From Zygnema cylindricum (lineage: Eukaryota > Streptophyta > Zygnematophyceae > Zygnematales > Zygnemataceae): a stretch of DNA of 48,903 bases. This document shows positions 27,096 through 38,480 of the stretch, piece after piece (position 1 is the first letter of the stretch; each line of letters begins with the position of its first letter). The position numbers and the translations under genes were made by a program. The notes under the pieces are model-generated. The model had not been told where the DNA came from, searched no databases, and saw only the letters and a list, made by a program, of their open reading frames with translations. Location: assembly GCA_037447655.1 (NCBI GenBank), contig JBBHKE010001378.1, positions 898,170 through 947,072 on the forward strand, read 5' to 3'.

Positions 27096-27650
27096 AAAAA
27101 AAAACTTGACCAATTTACAACTAGCCTACATCTAAATAGTGAAATACTTTTTTCAAATACGCTACACAACAAAAACCTATTTCATCAAGTATTTCTAATT
27201 TGGCGTCGTACACATAATGTTGTTGCTTAGTCAGTAATGTGCAAATATGTCCAATGGACTGTGGTTGTCTTCGTACGAATATCTGGAGTGCTTACAAGGC
27301 AATACGTTAACCGTGGTCACCACTTGTATCGTGACCGTCCGTTTGCTTGAAATCTGCGTTTGGAATTTGTCCGGTACAATTTATTTCTCGGATGTTCGGT
27401 TTGCTTTCCGTCCATCTGATTTGCAAATAACACTTGCCCGATGTTCGACATGTGTCCAGAGTCATTCCGCCTGACCTACGCTATTCTCAAATGTTGACAC
27501 GTGAATATGTGACCGTACCATACACTCTAGAGTTACTTTTCACTGTCACTCAATTTAAGGTATTACAACTTTTTTGAACCAAAAAATATTCTAAGTTATA
27601 ATCCTCCCCTCACAACACTATGTACTGAGGATAAAGCTTTCAAACCAACA
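27096..27650 (-). repeat. probable diverged C2-type LTR (minus)
   Basis: Minus strand starts TGTTGGTTTGAAAGCTTTA at 27650, then 'cctcagtacata' and 'gtgaggggaggatta..aacttag', aligning with the C2 LTR start at 36515. Similarity fades after about 70 bp. The left end is not determined; a short plus-strand frame at 27247-27474 has no known domain. Confidence 0.4.
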
Positions 27651-27693
27651 GCATAAAGAGAAAGTTAATATGGAGATACAATTACAATACACC

Positions 27694-28257
27694 TGCAATT
27701 GCAATCGCCGCTTGATTATCACAAATTATCTTTTGCACTCCATTCTTTATATATCCCAATTCTTGAAGCAAAGATTTCACCCACATTAATTCTTTCACAA
27801 CCGAATAACAAGGCATATACTCAGCCACCATGGTGGACTGAGCAATCACCTTTTGTTGCTTGTTGCTCCAACAGCAAGCTCCATTCCCAACATATAACAC
27901 ATACCCAGAAGTACACCTCCTCATCGAATCATCCCCATGGCTAGCATCACTCCAAGTGGTGATATCAGTATTATCTCCTCCCAAATGCAACAATAGATCT
28001 CTTGTTCCTATCAAGTACCCCATGACCCTTTTGGTCGCTTCCGAATCTTTTTTCCTATGATCCTTGAGACTCCTACTTAATACTCCCACAATTGGTGCTA
28101 AATCAGGACGAGTATTGTTCATAAAATAAATCAAACTACCGAGAACATGTCTGTACGGAATAGTTTGCATGAACTTGCTTTCCTTAGGTCCTAACTCATT
28201 ATCTAAGATCAAGACTCCCTCTTCTGAGCTCCCCTCTTTTCCCTTCTTTAAGTCCAT
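27694..28257 (-). pseudogene. CopF RT C-terminus and RNase H, truncated
   Basis: A 191-codon frame: Y-R-H-V-L-G-S-L-I-Y-F-M-N, R-P-D-L-A, T-W-S-D-A-S-H-G-D-D, R-R-C-T-S-G-Y-V-L-Y-V-G, K-E-L-M-W-V-K-S-L, C-D-N-Q-A-A-I-A-I-A, then a stop where N-P-K-H-H normally follows. Catalytic Asp residues are present and it is the best RNase H in the window, but its end is cut off. Confidence 0.85.
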
Positions 28258-28872
28258 TGGTGTCGTACAACTTTTTGCTTTTTACATTTGGAACTTTTCA
28301 AGCATATTTCCAATTGCTTCCTTTTGAGTTAGTCTAATTGTTTTCTTTTCTCTATCCCTCTCCATTTGCATTCACAAAATATACTTTGCCTCCCCCAAAA
28401 TCTTTCATTTCAAATCTACTCATCAGATCATTTTTCAATCTATTAATTTTCTCCATTGATTTACTCAAAATAAGCAAATCATCAACATATATGGCAATCA
28501 AAATTATACCTTCCTCATCCTCAAATAAGAGATGGAATGATCCGAACTAATTCGGATATATTCCAAACTTGTTAGAAACTCGTCCAGCTTCGTGTTCCAC
28601 TTGCGTAGATATTTCTTTAGTTCGTAAAGGGACTTTATCAATCTACACACTTTACTTTTTTCTCCTTTCTCCACAAATCCTTCCGGCAGTCGCATGAAGA
28701 TCTCTTCTTCTAATTCTCTATGTAAGAAAGTCGTCTTGATTTCCATCTGGTGCACTTCAATGTCTTCTGCTGTTGCAAGACTAAGTAGGATCCGGACGGA
28801 GGGGAATTTAACAATCGGAGCGATGGTCTCCTCGTAATCGATTCCCTCCTTCTGTTTGAACCCCTTTGCCAC
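28258..28872 (-). pseudogene. CopF reverse transcriptase
   Basis: 28504-28872 encodes [32 protein letters not shown]. In the next frame, 28479-28490 encodes the catalytic Y-V-D-D (context I-A-I-Y-V-D-D-L-L-I-L-S). Frameshifts near 28510 and 28380 and a stop near 28281 break it. The position Q-A in L-K-Q-A-P is changed to K-Y-L. Confidence 0.8.
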
Positions 28873-29457
28873 TAATCTGGCCTTGTATCGCTCGATTCCG
28901 GTTGTCTGGATTGAGCTTCAACTTAAATACCCACTTGCATCATATTGGCTTTCTATCCGGAAGACAATCCACCAACTCCCATGTGTTTGCTTCCATAATG
29001 GAAGCCATCTCATTATTAATAGCTGTCACCCATCTACTATGTTCCGGACTATTAACTGCGTCCGAGTAAGTCTGGGTGTTCGCTCAAACGCTCAAATGTG
29101 ACAGCTTAGTTACCTTGTTGTTCATTTGTCTCTCTTGAAGTCTCTTAGTGCTTCTCCTTCCTCCTTCAAACTCCGACGTTGGAATGGAGGTTAATCTCGC
29201 GTTTCTCTGAACAACATCACCTTCTCCCCTATTCGTGGAGTCCATCTCCGAACATTCATCGTCCATTTCCGGTATTTCCTTGTTTTCTTCCTCGATTTGC
29301 ACCAGAAGTTCTCACTCCAAGAAAGGATCATTCTCGGTCAGATTTTTCTCTTCCTCTGCAAGGTCAGGCTGAACCTATGTTTAGTGAGAAGAATCTCACT
29401 CTAACTCGTTTTTGGATTCAATTCTAATTCTGACCGGTTTGGTGTACTTAAAGGGAC
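28873..29457 (-). pseudogene. CopF integrase-RT linker
   Basis: 29084-29302 is an acidic then basic linker (E-E-E-N-K-E, S-E-F-E-G-G-R-R-S-T-K-R) homologous to the CopB linker at 7500-7730. Upstream and downstream the frame is broken. RT entry motifs (I-N-N-E-M, N-T-W-E-L-V-D) can be read near 28960-29040. Confidence 0.65.
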
Positions 29458-30192
29458 CTATGGACTTTCCTTCATCCACAATACCAAGTGTTTTACTAGT
29501 AATATGTCTTCTCTTTCGAGATCATAAACTCTATACCCCTTTACATTTTCATCATACCCAAGTAAGTCTCCCGACTTTCCTCTTGCATCTAGCTTCCAAT
29601 CAGATTTTTCTGTGTTTAGACTAAACACTTGATTTCCAAACACCTTTAAGTGTGAAATATTAGGTTTTCTCCCGGTCCATCTTTCATAAGGTGTTTTTCC
29701 TTTTACCGCCGAGGTAAGGACTCTATTCTTGAGATAGTTAGCACAATTCATAGCTTCTACCTTAAAACTTTTCCTTGTCTATTTATCTATCATCTTGCTA
29801 CGGGCACTATCATTTAATGTCCTATTTAGTCTCTCGGCAACACCGTTTTGTTTTGGGTTCTTCGGGACAGTCTTTTGGTGTTGAATCCTTTCTTCTTTCA
29901 AGTAATCCTCAACTCATTAGAAGTGAATTCCCCCCCCATTATCACTCCTCACTCTCTTTATAGGTGTCTCATGAAGCCTTTCACTCCATGCTTTATACAC
30001 CGTAAACTAAGCCGAAGCCTTAGATTTTTTTTTCAATAAATATACCCTTGAGTATCGAGACCAATCATCAGTGATATTAAGCATAAGTCTTTTCCCTCCA
30101 ATTGATGGCACTTTGGCGGGTCCCCAAATGTCAGTATGAACTAAATCTAAAACCTTTTCACCCTTATGTGTTGCGGCTTTTGGAAAATGCAA
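29458..30192 (-). pseudogene. CopF integrase
   Basis: 30007-30192: G-E-K-V-L-D-L-V-H-T-D-I-W-G-P-A-K-V-P and N-I-T-D-D-W-S-R-Y-S-R-V-Y-L-L-K-K-K-S (catalytic Asp block). 29458-29751: C-A-N-Y-L-K-N-R, T-P-Y-E-R-W-T-G-R-K-P, L-K-V-F-G-N-Q-V-F, L-G-Y-D-E-N-V-K-G-Y-R-V-Y. The middle (29752-30006) with D-N-G-G-E and N-G-V-A-E-R-L is readable only across several frameshifts. Confidence 0.8.
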
Positions 30193-30935
30193 TCTGTGGG
30201 CTTTTCCTTAAGCACACCCAAGACAATCATCCAAAGTCTCTTTATCTCCAAAATATATTCCCTCAACCACACCCATTTTTTTCATTTCTTTCAATCTATC
30301 TAGATGCACATGTCCCAATCTTTTATGCCACATCATCAAATCACTTACACCAGCATAGTAAACTCTCGTCTTTCTATTACTCAAATTTAGCCTAAATATT
30401 CCCTGGCTACCCTTTTCAGCTGTGAAGTACACTTCATTCTCATAGCTAGCAACAAAGACTCTTTTCTTAGTACTAGTCTCAAACCCCTTATCATCTAAGA
30501 CTGAAGTAGAGATAAGATTCTTGTTCAACTCTAGAGTATAAAGAACATCAGGGAAAGTGACTATAGATGTCTTACCATCAACTAAGACTCTTAGATCCAC
30601 TGATCCCACTAAATTAGTGGTCACTATTCTCCCATCACCATACTCTATTTCTACAGTAGGGATCTTTCTCATTTTGGTAAACAATGGTTTTCTCTGCACA
30701 TATGCATACAAGCTCCTGAAACAATAATCCATCCTTCTTCACGAGCTTCTCTTACTCCACCAAAAGCACACTTTTGCCTCTTTAGAATCTTCGGCTCACC
30801 TTTCACCTCCAACTCCTCGTTGAGGAGGAGTTCTCCATCGTCCTCATCGAAATCCTTTCCGATAACTTGTGCTGCCACAAATGCCTTTTTTTTCCTTGCG
30901 GTTGGTTTTCCGACCTGTTTGTTCTTCAATCTCAA
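30193..30935 (-). pseudogene. CopF protease and GAG-pre-integrase region
   Basis: 30669-30935 contains W-I-I-V-S-G-A-C-M-H-M-C, where copia protease has I-D-S-G-A: the catalytic Asp is Val. 30208-30732 continues P-T-V-E-I-E-Y-G-D-G-R, L-V-G-S-V-D-L, L-I-S-T-S-V-L, then D-L-M-M-W-H-K-R-L-G-H-V-H, C-L-G-C-A, the H-x-x-C-x-x-C metal site preceding integrase. It is one of the longest intact stretches of CopF. Confidence 0.82.
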
Positions 30936-31867
30936 CTCTGTCAGTTTAGTTCACTCCGCCATGTAATGTCCCGGCTTGTTACAAAAATGACAAAACCCCT
31001 TCGAAGTCCTCCATCCAGATCCGTCTGATTGACTTCCTCTTCCTCCTCCTCCAAAGTTTCCATAAGGTTGCTTGGAATCTTTATCCCCCCAATTAGTTCC
31101 AACAGCCAATGCCTGAACACTCTTTCCTCCTCTCTGCATCTTAATTTTGCTTTCTCGAATCAAAACCATTCCCACAACAGAGTTCCAGATCCAACGATGA
31201 TCCGGTAAGTCCTAAACCGTGTTAACAATGTTTTCATAATCGTCTCGGAGTTTCATCAACAAAGTATTCACCTTCTCTTTCTCGGTCTCCTTTTTCCCTG
31301 CACTCTCCAACTCCATAAATAACCCGGCCAAGTCATTACAAAAATCTAACATCTTTCCCCCTTTGTACACATATGCTTGTGTCTACTGATCTACAAGTTT
31401 CTGCTGTTGAATCGTACCACTCTTGTAAATGTTGACAAGAGCCTCCCACAACTCATCCATCCTGTCCACATGAAGATGAGGTGTAGCCAGTGCCTGAGTG
31501 AGACGCGCGAGAATAAAATGAGTCGCCACGATATTGTTGAAATCCCAGATTTCACAGTCATTAGCCTCGGTTTTTTTGAATATTTGCTATCGGAACTGAT
31601 CCACTAGCCATCGGTGTAAGTTTCTCTTTCCCCTTCTCCTTCTCTGTATCCCATACAATGCTTTCCCCAACATCCTCTACCTCCTCTGCCCCCGCATATC
31701 CTTCTGTGAACCGAGATCCTCCAAACCCAGGTGGAACTCCCAATTTTGTGGATGACCGACACACACTGTCAGTCATAATGCCCCAAAGCCGTTTTTCAAA
31801 CAATACACCCCTCATCATAGTTTCCCAATAAATCAACCGTGTTCCATTGAAACTGGGTACCCTTCAG
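30936..31867 (-). pseudogene. CopF Gag
   Basis: 31561-31836 (Y-W-E-T-M-M, L-F-E-K-R-L-W-G-I, P-P-G-F-G-G) is the Gag N-terminus. 31180-31560 is in broken frames with L-K-L-R-D-type motifs. 30951-31175 ends with C-H-F-C-N-K-P-G-H-Y-M-A-E and a stop in place of the last Cys of the zinc knuckle. Upstream the frame runs into the PBS as in the other copia elements. Confidence 0.78.
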
Positions 31868-31882
31868 GGTGGGCCCATAACG
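31868..31882 (-). other. CopF half-tRNA primer-binding site
   Basis: Plus strand GGTGGGCCCATAACG matches 14 of 15 bases of the plant initiator tRNA-Met anticodon arm and abuts the LTR at 31883. Confidence 0.85.
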
Positions 31883-32839
31883 TGTAATTTTGTGACCTCC
31901 ATTGGTACACTGAATGTCCAGCTTATGTGAAGCCTCTAAAATAATATTTGCACTTTTGACTTAGGCATAGAATAAGTCCTACTCTGGGACGCAAAAACTC
32001 TGATCGACTACAAACGTGTGTAGCCTGGACTCCCTTGATTGCGCAACAAAAAGAATCACCAAAGTTGCTCCCTGAGCATTAAGTTATGGCTGACCAAAGT
32101 TGGCCTATCAATACAAGTGCTCTCTGGGAGAGAGACTGAAAACCTAAAAATTTTCTAAGTCTTACACTCCCTCTCTAAGCCTACTACTAGTGTAGCTAGC
32201 CAATCAGAAGACTATAAAGTACAAGAAGGTACTGGTACTTTGTACTTCTTGTACGGCCGTAGTAAGGCATGGCTGTTACGTTGACATTTGTAAGTTCCGG
32301 AGCCGTAGTTGCTCCTCCCGCGATATCCACTCTCCAACCATGTATTGCCACGTGTCATCTGCCTACATCTGCTCCGCAAACCGCCAAAATACCACTTCGG
32401 CATTCCAGCTCCTTTGTGAGCCGTTCAATCTGATTTGGACATTCGATTTCGTCCGTCGAAATTGAATGTCATTTCGTAATTTTCATGCGATCCGGATTTT
32501 GTGCGCTCCAACATGTTTCTATGTTCATTTTGTCCCGTAACGAGTTAAATGAAATAAATTGAGCGCTATTTGTTAAATACATATAATACCATTATGTATC
32601 GTCTCTACAAGACCTACCGGATAAGGCGGACGACTAATCCGTACGACGGTTGCCGGAGGTCACTAGTTCAAATCCCATTAGAGAACACTTGTATTTTGTA
32701 GAGAATTGTTTTATTCATCTATCTGTTTCCTTGGATGCAAGGGTCAGCCATGGCTGCCTGCAAGTCCTCAGTGACTACGACAAGTATGAGGGTTGCAATA
32801 AGACCAAAAGAGTAAGACTTTAAAATATCTATTTCAACA
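31883..32839 (-). repeat. CopF 5' LTR (C1 type)
   Basis: 957 bp, minus start TGTTGAAATAGATATTTT, end AATTACA. Contains GTAC cluster (32218-32254), CCACGTGTCA (near 32348), CCGCCAAAAT and an antisense tRNA-like unit. The CAGCCATGGCTGCC palindrome-like motif is at about 32745-32758. Confidence 0.85.
32600..32705 (+). other. tRNA-like Pol III-type unit in CopF LTR (antisense)
   Basis: Plus strand, opposite to the LTR: A-box-like TACCGGATAAGGCGG (32615-32629), B-box-like AGTTCAAATCC (32665-32675), TTTT at about 32694. Preceded by ATGTATCGTC, a short motif shared with the units in CopA and in the 42113-43161 LTR. Confidence 0.6.
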
Positions 32840-33562
32840 TAGAGTAGTGTTAATGCTCGTATAGTTTGGTATTCATTTATTTTTTATTTTTTTAATCTTT
32901 CACTTTTGGGATTTTGCTTTTGTTTGTCGTTTGACGTGTTTTTACTATTTTGACGATTTGGTATTTCTCCTTCCTTAATGGTCGTCAACAATTTTTAGTT
33001 TCAACCATGTTTTGAACTTTGATGGTTTCACCATCACGTTTTTTACATTAAAACCTTCTCTATCTTGAACATTTAGTATGTATACAATTCAAATTTTCTA
33101 TGACAGTTAAGGGCAATGTTGGTTCTCAAAAAACTCATTTCTGGTTGTTAAAGTGTTAAAGGCTCGCTTTGATGACCCATTTATAAATGGACTACTTGAT
33201 GCATATAGAGGGCGATACATGGAAGTATCATCGCCATTCATTATGAAAAATATTAGATTTTTTTTCTCCTCGACAATTCTCTTTACGTGATGTAAAAAAA
33301 CAACGTCTTTACTGTTTGAGTGTCGATAGTTGAATCCCACTTTTTACTCGAATTTGAACTTTGTACAAATTTAAACGGCTCGCACGTCTTTTTGTGTATA
33401 AAATGTAATAGAAAGTACGTACATATGTGTATTTTTTGTGGATATAAGTGACGAATGGTTATAAAAAATATATAAAATATGTGTGTGATTCTACACCTAT
33501 GCAAATTATACCTATATTAGATCCCCACTTACCATTCATTAAATATTGTCTACACGACTACA
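32840..33562. other. no gene recognised
   Basis: AT-rich sequence. Short minus-strand frames at 33107-33504 lack known domains. No LTR or TIR boundary detected apart from the CopF LTR end. Confidence 0.4.
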
Positions 33563-33570
33563 CTAACAAC
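33563..33570. repeat. hAT MITE TSD, left (CTAACAAC)
   Basis: 8-bp direct repeat with 34013-34020, as expected for hAT elements. Confidence 0.88.
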
Positions 33571-34012
33571 TAGTGTTGTGTAGTGTTGTGTATTGAGAGC
33601 CTCTTTCCAATATTCGATATGTGCCTTTTTTTGACATGTCGATATTGGATACACCGTTCCGATATGTCGAAAAAGCTAATATCGCGATAAAATTTAGATA
33701 TATTGTGATACCTCCATTCGCCGGTTTGCCAAAAAAAAAATCAAACTCACACCCCTCCCACTCCACGAGGGCGGCGGGGGAGGGGGAGGGGGGAGGGGCT
33801 CCCCACCCACTCCCCGAGGGCGACGGGGGAGGGGGGGCGGGGGGCGAATATTTTGTATGATTCTCCGTACAATTTTTGTAACAATTTACGGACCCCCACG
33901 TCTAACCAATATCGTTATAATTTTTGTTCGGCCTGGAGCGATATATCGCCCCCCTCTAAATGTTCGACTATCAAATTTATAACGATAAGAAATTTGACGA
34001 TACACAACACTA
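33571..34012. mobile_element. hAT-type MITE, 442 bp
   Basis: TIRs start TAGTGTTGTGTAT (right end, reversed) and TAGTGTTGTG with a 10-bp duplication on the left. The ends fit the hAT pattern YARNG, and the 8-bp TSD CTAACAAC is perfect. No transposase. It contains ATATCG/CGATAT-rich arms and a G-rich core at 33761-33846. Confidence 0.88.
33761..33846 (+). repeat. G-rich, quadruplex-prone core of the hAT MITE
   Basis: Several runs of four or more G (GGCGGGGGAGGGGGAGG type) on the plus strand, with a GCTCCCC..GGGG inverted portion in the middle. It is extreme in composition compared with the AT-rich flanks. Confidence 0.8.
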
Positions 34013-34020
34013 CTAACAAC
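34013..34020. repeat. hAT MITE TSD, right
   Basis: CTAACAAC, identical to 33563-33570. Confidence 0.88.
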
Positions 34021-35031
34021 ACTATATATTCTTCTTTCTTCCGTTTTTGGTAACGCTGGTCCGAGTTTACGTAAGTCCTGCATTTGTACATGGTGAATTG
34101 GTGACGCAGGCGCTTGCACCCAACCAGAATGACTTATGCGAATATCAATGCCTTTGCAAAACGTGGTAAAAACCACTTTTCTTTGGCAACAATGTGAGGA
34201 CACCGACGAAACAGACAGAACAAGGCTCCATAGAAATGGTTTCGAAAGAGCTTGAATAGCGCTGTTCTGACCGCAGTTCACTTTGCCAATTTACGGTGTT
34301 TAAGCTTGCACATTGCACTGTACGGTACTGTAGTTTCAGTGTCGTGCGCACTAAAGATCGTTTAATATAATAGTCGAACTTCTGGTTTACCGTATGCCGT
34401 ATTCTAGAGATGACCATTCCTATCCAACGGTGCAAATTTGAATCTCGTGGGCCCGATCTACTACCTGCACCAATGGGAGTTTACCTTTTACAGGTGCCTT
34501 TACAAGCAACCAAATAATGCCACGACCTCTTTTTTCTGACACACTATGACTACGGGAGTCATGATCCAATCAAATGCTCCTTAAACTTACCTTTTTTGAC
34601 CACGAACTAGATTTCTTGCCACGTGCACCGCCAGCCTATACCTGCCAACCTTCACACCGCAGTGGCGGAAAAATACATTACTGCACATGACAGAAAAACC
34701 TCGTCCGTACTTTACAAACACAGCAAAGGTTCCAATGTTAAAAGCAATTTGTCGGCGAATACACACGTGTCCGTTCCCAAAAGTCTCTATGATTTCATTT
34801 GGCCCCTGATCCACTTTCAAGTAGAGAGCCGACTGACTGACCGGTGACTGCAGCTTTTACAGAGAGAAAAAAAAGGTGAAAAAAAACGAAAAAAAAAGAG
34901 AAAAACAGACGCGCAAATTGACAAAATTGAAAATTGTCACAATTGAAAATTTGAAACATGTGACCGATTTCCTGCAATCCTTCCAATTTTTCTGCATGGA
35001 ACCTTTTCTTCCATAAATGAATAGTGGACCT
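34021..35031. other. no gene recognised
   Basis: Moderate-GC unique-looking sequence with overlapping short frames on both strands (34145-34435, 34587-34820) and no recognised domain. GTAC and CACGTG motifs occur singly. It may be old filler from a lost element. Confidence 0.4.
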
Positions 35032-35055
35032 TGTTAGGGTTAGGGTTAGGGTTTC
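35032..35055 (+). repeat. short interstitial telomere-like repeat
   Basis: Three TTAGGG units plus a partial TTT (GTTAGGGTTAGGGTTAGGG then TTT). Too short to be a telomere. Confidence 0.8.
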
Positions 35056-35295
35056 CGTGCAAAGTTTGTCTTTTCCTCCTAAGGGGAAGGGACAGCCAGT
35101 AACCAGGGTGACGTCATGGCTCCCCTGACACGTAGCAACAGTGAGGCGCTACTGGGCGCCCAGCAGAGGATGCGTGCCGCTGCCAGGTGGCGCTCTGCGC
35201 TGCGAGTGAAGCGTCTTAATGCCACGCGTCGCGTCACAACCATGCTGCCAAGATGCCTTGGAGTGATGCACCTGTTAGCCCTAGGTGCGGTACAA
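35056..35295. other. GC-rich segment between telomere-like repeat and CT tract
   Basis: Clearly higher in G+C than its surroundings, with the palindrome GGGCGCCC (near 35153). Both strands are open, extended by the CT tract. No homology is recognised. Confidence 0.4.
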
Positions 35296-35711
<416 letters not shown>

Positions 35712-35721
35712 NNNNNNNNNN
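35712..35721. other. assembly gap (10 N)
   Basis: Ten N bases at the end of the CT tract; real distance and even adjacency are uncertain here. Confidence 0.99.
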
Positions 35722-36508
35722 GTGACTAAAGAACAGACACAAACAGCTAAACAAAAACATCTGAATACGAGTTTGGAGGATACCGTCGAGGTTATCGTAC
35801 AGAATACGTTAAGCATATTACAAAAACAGAGGTTTTGTTTTACACAAATTGCGCTTAGGAAGGGCATTTAAGACTGAGGGGATTGAGCTTTTACAGAGGA
35901 AGTTACAACAGTTTTAAACAGAGATAAGGAAAATCAAAAACAGGTTTCAAACATCGTTAAGGGAAAAGTAGATACTAAAGTTATAAAAGATTGTGTAAAG
36001 GATAACGGGAAAAGGAACAGGTAGATTACTAGAACAATTACAGTTTTAAAATTCAAGTTCAGAATGCAAAAGTTAGAGGAGACTAGGAATATCCTTGTTA
36101 TACAAGTACAAAGAGTTAGGAATAACAAGATCATTAGATGGACAAGGAAAAGGGCAATAGGAAATGTGTTAGAAAATATTGAAATCATAGATGAAAAGGG
36201 AATTGCTACAAACTTTGGACAAAAACTAAAAGGAATAGAGACAAATTTTGACAACATTGAAGGAGACATTTTCGAGTTAGGGGAGTCAGAATTTACGGGA
36301 AGGATTCGCGTTAAACACATTTTGTTTTGGAGACAAAAACATTATACGAATTGCATAAGACATGCTATTGGAGCTGCCATAGGAGGTTTGAGCATAAGTC
36401 TACAAAAACAAATCGACAAACACAGACAAGAAATCAGTGATATAAGTTTTAAGATGTTTAGGTGGTTCGCAACTTATAGATTAATGGGTTAGAGAGTCTA
36501 AAGCTTTA
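35722..36508 (+). pseudogene. CopE pol 3' remnant (outer copy)
   Basis: 36064-36492 encodes the same RT-connection segment as 25194-25622 (E-T-R-N-I-L, N-V-L-E-N-I-E, G-E-S-E-F-T-G-R-I-R) at about 85% by eye. The homology starts at about 36020 in both, and RNase H is absent in both. 35722-36020 is weakly coding, Lys/Thr-rich and not identified. Confidence 0.7.
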
Positions 36509-36514
36509 GGGGAG
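36508..36514 (+). other. CopE polypurine tract
   Basis: AGGGGAG directly before TGTTGTTTTG. Confidence 0.8.
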
Positions 36515-37353
36515 TGTTGTTTTGAAAGCTTTAGTCCTCTCTATATTATGTGGGAGGAAAAATTTAGGACTTAGAAGCATTTTTAGAGTTGTTTCAAAGT
36601 ATGTATCAGAATTAGTGTACCTTGATAATTTGGACTGTACGGAATTAAGGAGATCACATCCGACGGGTCCTAAGTAAAATGGAAGATTACGCATTGGAGT
36701 GCACTAACTATTTGTAACATACCGTCCGATAGAAAACATCGGAACGACAAAGATTTACCACAATCCAAAAGTGGACCACGGTGACGCGGAGGATCTCGTC
36801 ACATATAAAGTTTCAATGTCGGTGGAACCTTTGTGGAAACGCAAGTTTGCCCTTACTCGCATTACGTCATTAGTGTGTACAGCTAGTATTGAGTGTTCTT
36901 AAGCAAATAGGGCTTGTCCGCTTGTATTTAATAGTGGACGAATTGTCGGTCAAGTTCAACTTACATCAGGTACTTTTAGAGTACTGTTGCTTAGTACCGC
37001 CTAGTGTTTTGATTGGTCGGATAAGTAGAAGTAGAATTCATACGTATAAATTCTACGACTTAGTGTTTTTAATATATTCATTGTACAAGGTTTCAGAGGG
37101 CATGTTTGCGCATTTTAAGGGATAATCCTTGGGCTATATCTCTAAGTTTATTTGAGTGTTTTGCTTGAAACTTTATGAGTTGTCAGCACACGCGGTAAAA
37201 TGCATGTTGGTGTAGTTTGGGAGGGGCATTTGGGCATATTGAGTGCTTTATGCACTGGGCCAAAGTTGGTATCTTGAGTGCTTCCCCTTTTGGTTCTGTG
37301 ATGGTTTGTGATTAAGTGGCAGTTGGTGCTGCTCCAGTTTTCACAGAACAACA
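36515..37353 (+). repeat. CopE 3' LTR
   Basis: 839 bp, TGTTGTTTTGAAAGC to CAGAACAACA, full length relative to the 5' LTR. Confidence 0.9.
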
Positions 37354-37358
37354 ATTCG
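37354..37358. repeat. CopE TSD, right (ATTCG)
   Basis: Matches 21832-21836. Confidence 0.88.
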
Positions 37359-38480
37359 GGCATCATGCCCCGTCTTCCCACATCAAAAACACAATCGGTT
37401 TCCGAGAGCAACAGGTGCGGTTCCCATGGCCGAAACATTAGAAGGCCGGTTGAAAGGACGAGGATTGTTCTATGGTGGAACAATTTGTTCTTTCGGGACC
37501 GCTTTAGGACGGTCATGGGCTTCCCACCAACAATTTTGCATTTTGGATTCCACGGCATGTTGGGTGGCTTGGTCCAAAGTGAACTTCAAGCCGTAGGTTT
37601 GAGTCAGGTGACTCTGAAAGAATTTCTTAGATTGACTTGGAAACTATCCAACAAATTTCTGGACAGCTTCAGCATCCGACATTAAGTCCGGCAATGCTTC
37701 ACGGAGAGCTTCCATACGAGCACGCATGGCAAGGGCGTTCTCTCCTGACTTCCGTACGAAGTTCATTAACTCACGAAATTGGTCAAGGTTTTGCATACGG
37801 TATTCCACTTGCAACATTTCAAACATGACAGAGAGAGGGTTGAATACAAGGATTGTCATCGCTGGTCGTGTTGGAATTCCAGCACGTGCGGCTATAACGA
37901 ACTGCTGCGGTATTTCCGCAATTGCTGTTCTAATAACTTCAACGTTGAGATGAAGGACTTCCGGAATAGCCAGTTGGTAAGGAATTTTTGGTTGTCCTAT
38001 AATAGCAGGACTCCCAGCGAAAGTTGGAGAAAACTCTGTCATCGCAAGTACGGGATCATACTTCCGGGAATAAAGAGTAAGGTCTGAACCGCGAAGGTAA
38101 CGGCCTAAAAGAGAGAAAGCGACCCGTAGGACAAACCGATCTTGGACCGAAATGCAAGATCACGTATTTTGATATCGAAAAGCATTCAAAAACGTGATAA
38201 AGTCATGGAGTCCTTCATTCCTGAAAAACATAAATGAAGGCAACCCCCTCCGAAGCCATTTACAATAATGGAATGATTAGGGATAATAATGAATTTGTAA
38301 TTTGTGGAAACCAAAAAGATAATGAATTAGAATTCGACCCGTCAAGGGAATCGTGGTCAGATTCTTCCTCGAAAAATGTGGAAGAGACTGATGATAAGGA
38401 AGATACTGAGGTGAGAGCAGATCGAACCGAAGGGGAAATTTGACTCGAGATATTCGGGAAAGGATTGTCCAAAAGACTAG
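37354..38480 (-). pseudogene. GypC Gag, N-terminal and central part
   Basis: Minus strand from 38472: acidic Ser-rich start, then M-F-F-R-N-E-G-L-H-D-F near 38232, and a 132-codon frame 37644-38042 (E-F-S-P-T-F-A, F-E-M-L-Q-V-E-Y-R-M, M-R-A-R-M-E-A-L-R-E-A-L-P-D-L-M-S-D-A-E-A-V-Q-K-F-V) typical of gypsy Gag. After stops, S-H-L-T-Q-T-Y-G-L-K-F and a first zinc knuckle (C, two residues including a stop, C-G-K-T-G-H-D-A-R) are cut by CopE at 37354. Gag would form the particle. Confidence 0.8.

Larger units (their letters stand above)
27694..32839 (-). mobile_element. CopF: copia retrotransposon (minus), 3' truncated
   Basis: 5' LTR 31883-32839, PBS 31868-31882, Gag 31867-30940, protease 30669-30760, GAG-pre-integrase 30208-30500, integrase 29460-30192, linker and RT 28300-29300, RNase H 27694-28257. 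The 3' end stops in RNase H at about 27694, with no matching C1 LTR beyond it. Close to CopB in sequence. It lies within the block between the two CopE pol remnants. Confidence 0.82.

Noticed and set aside
35032-35055. A true telomere or chromosome end
   Set aside because: Only three units, with complex sequence on both sides.
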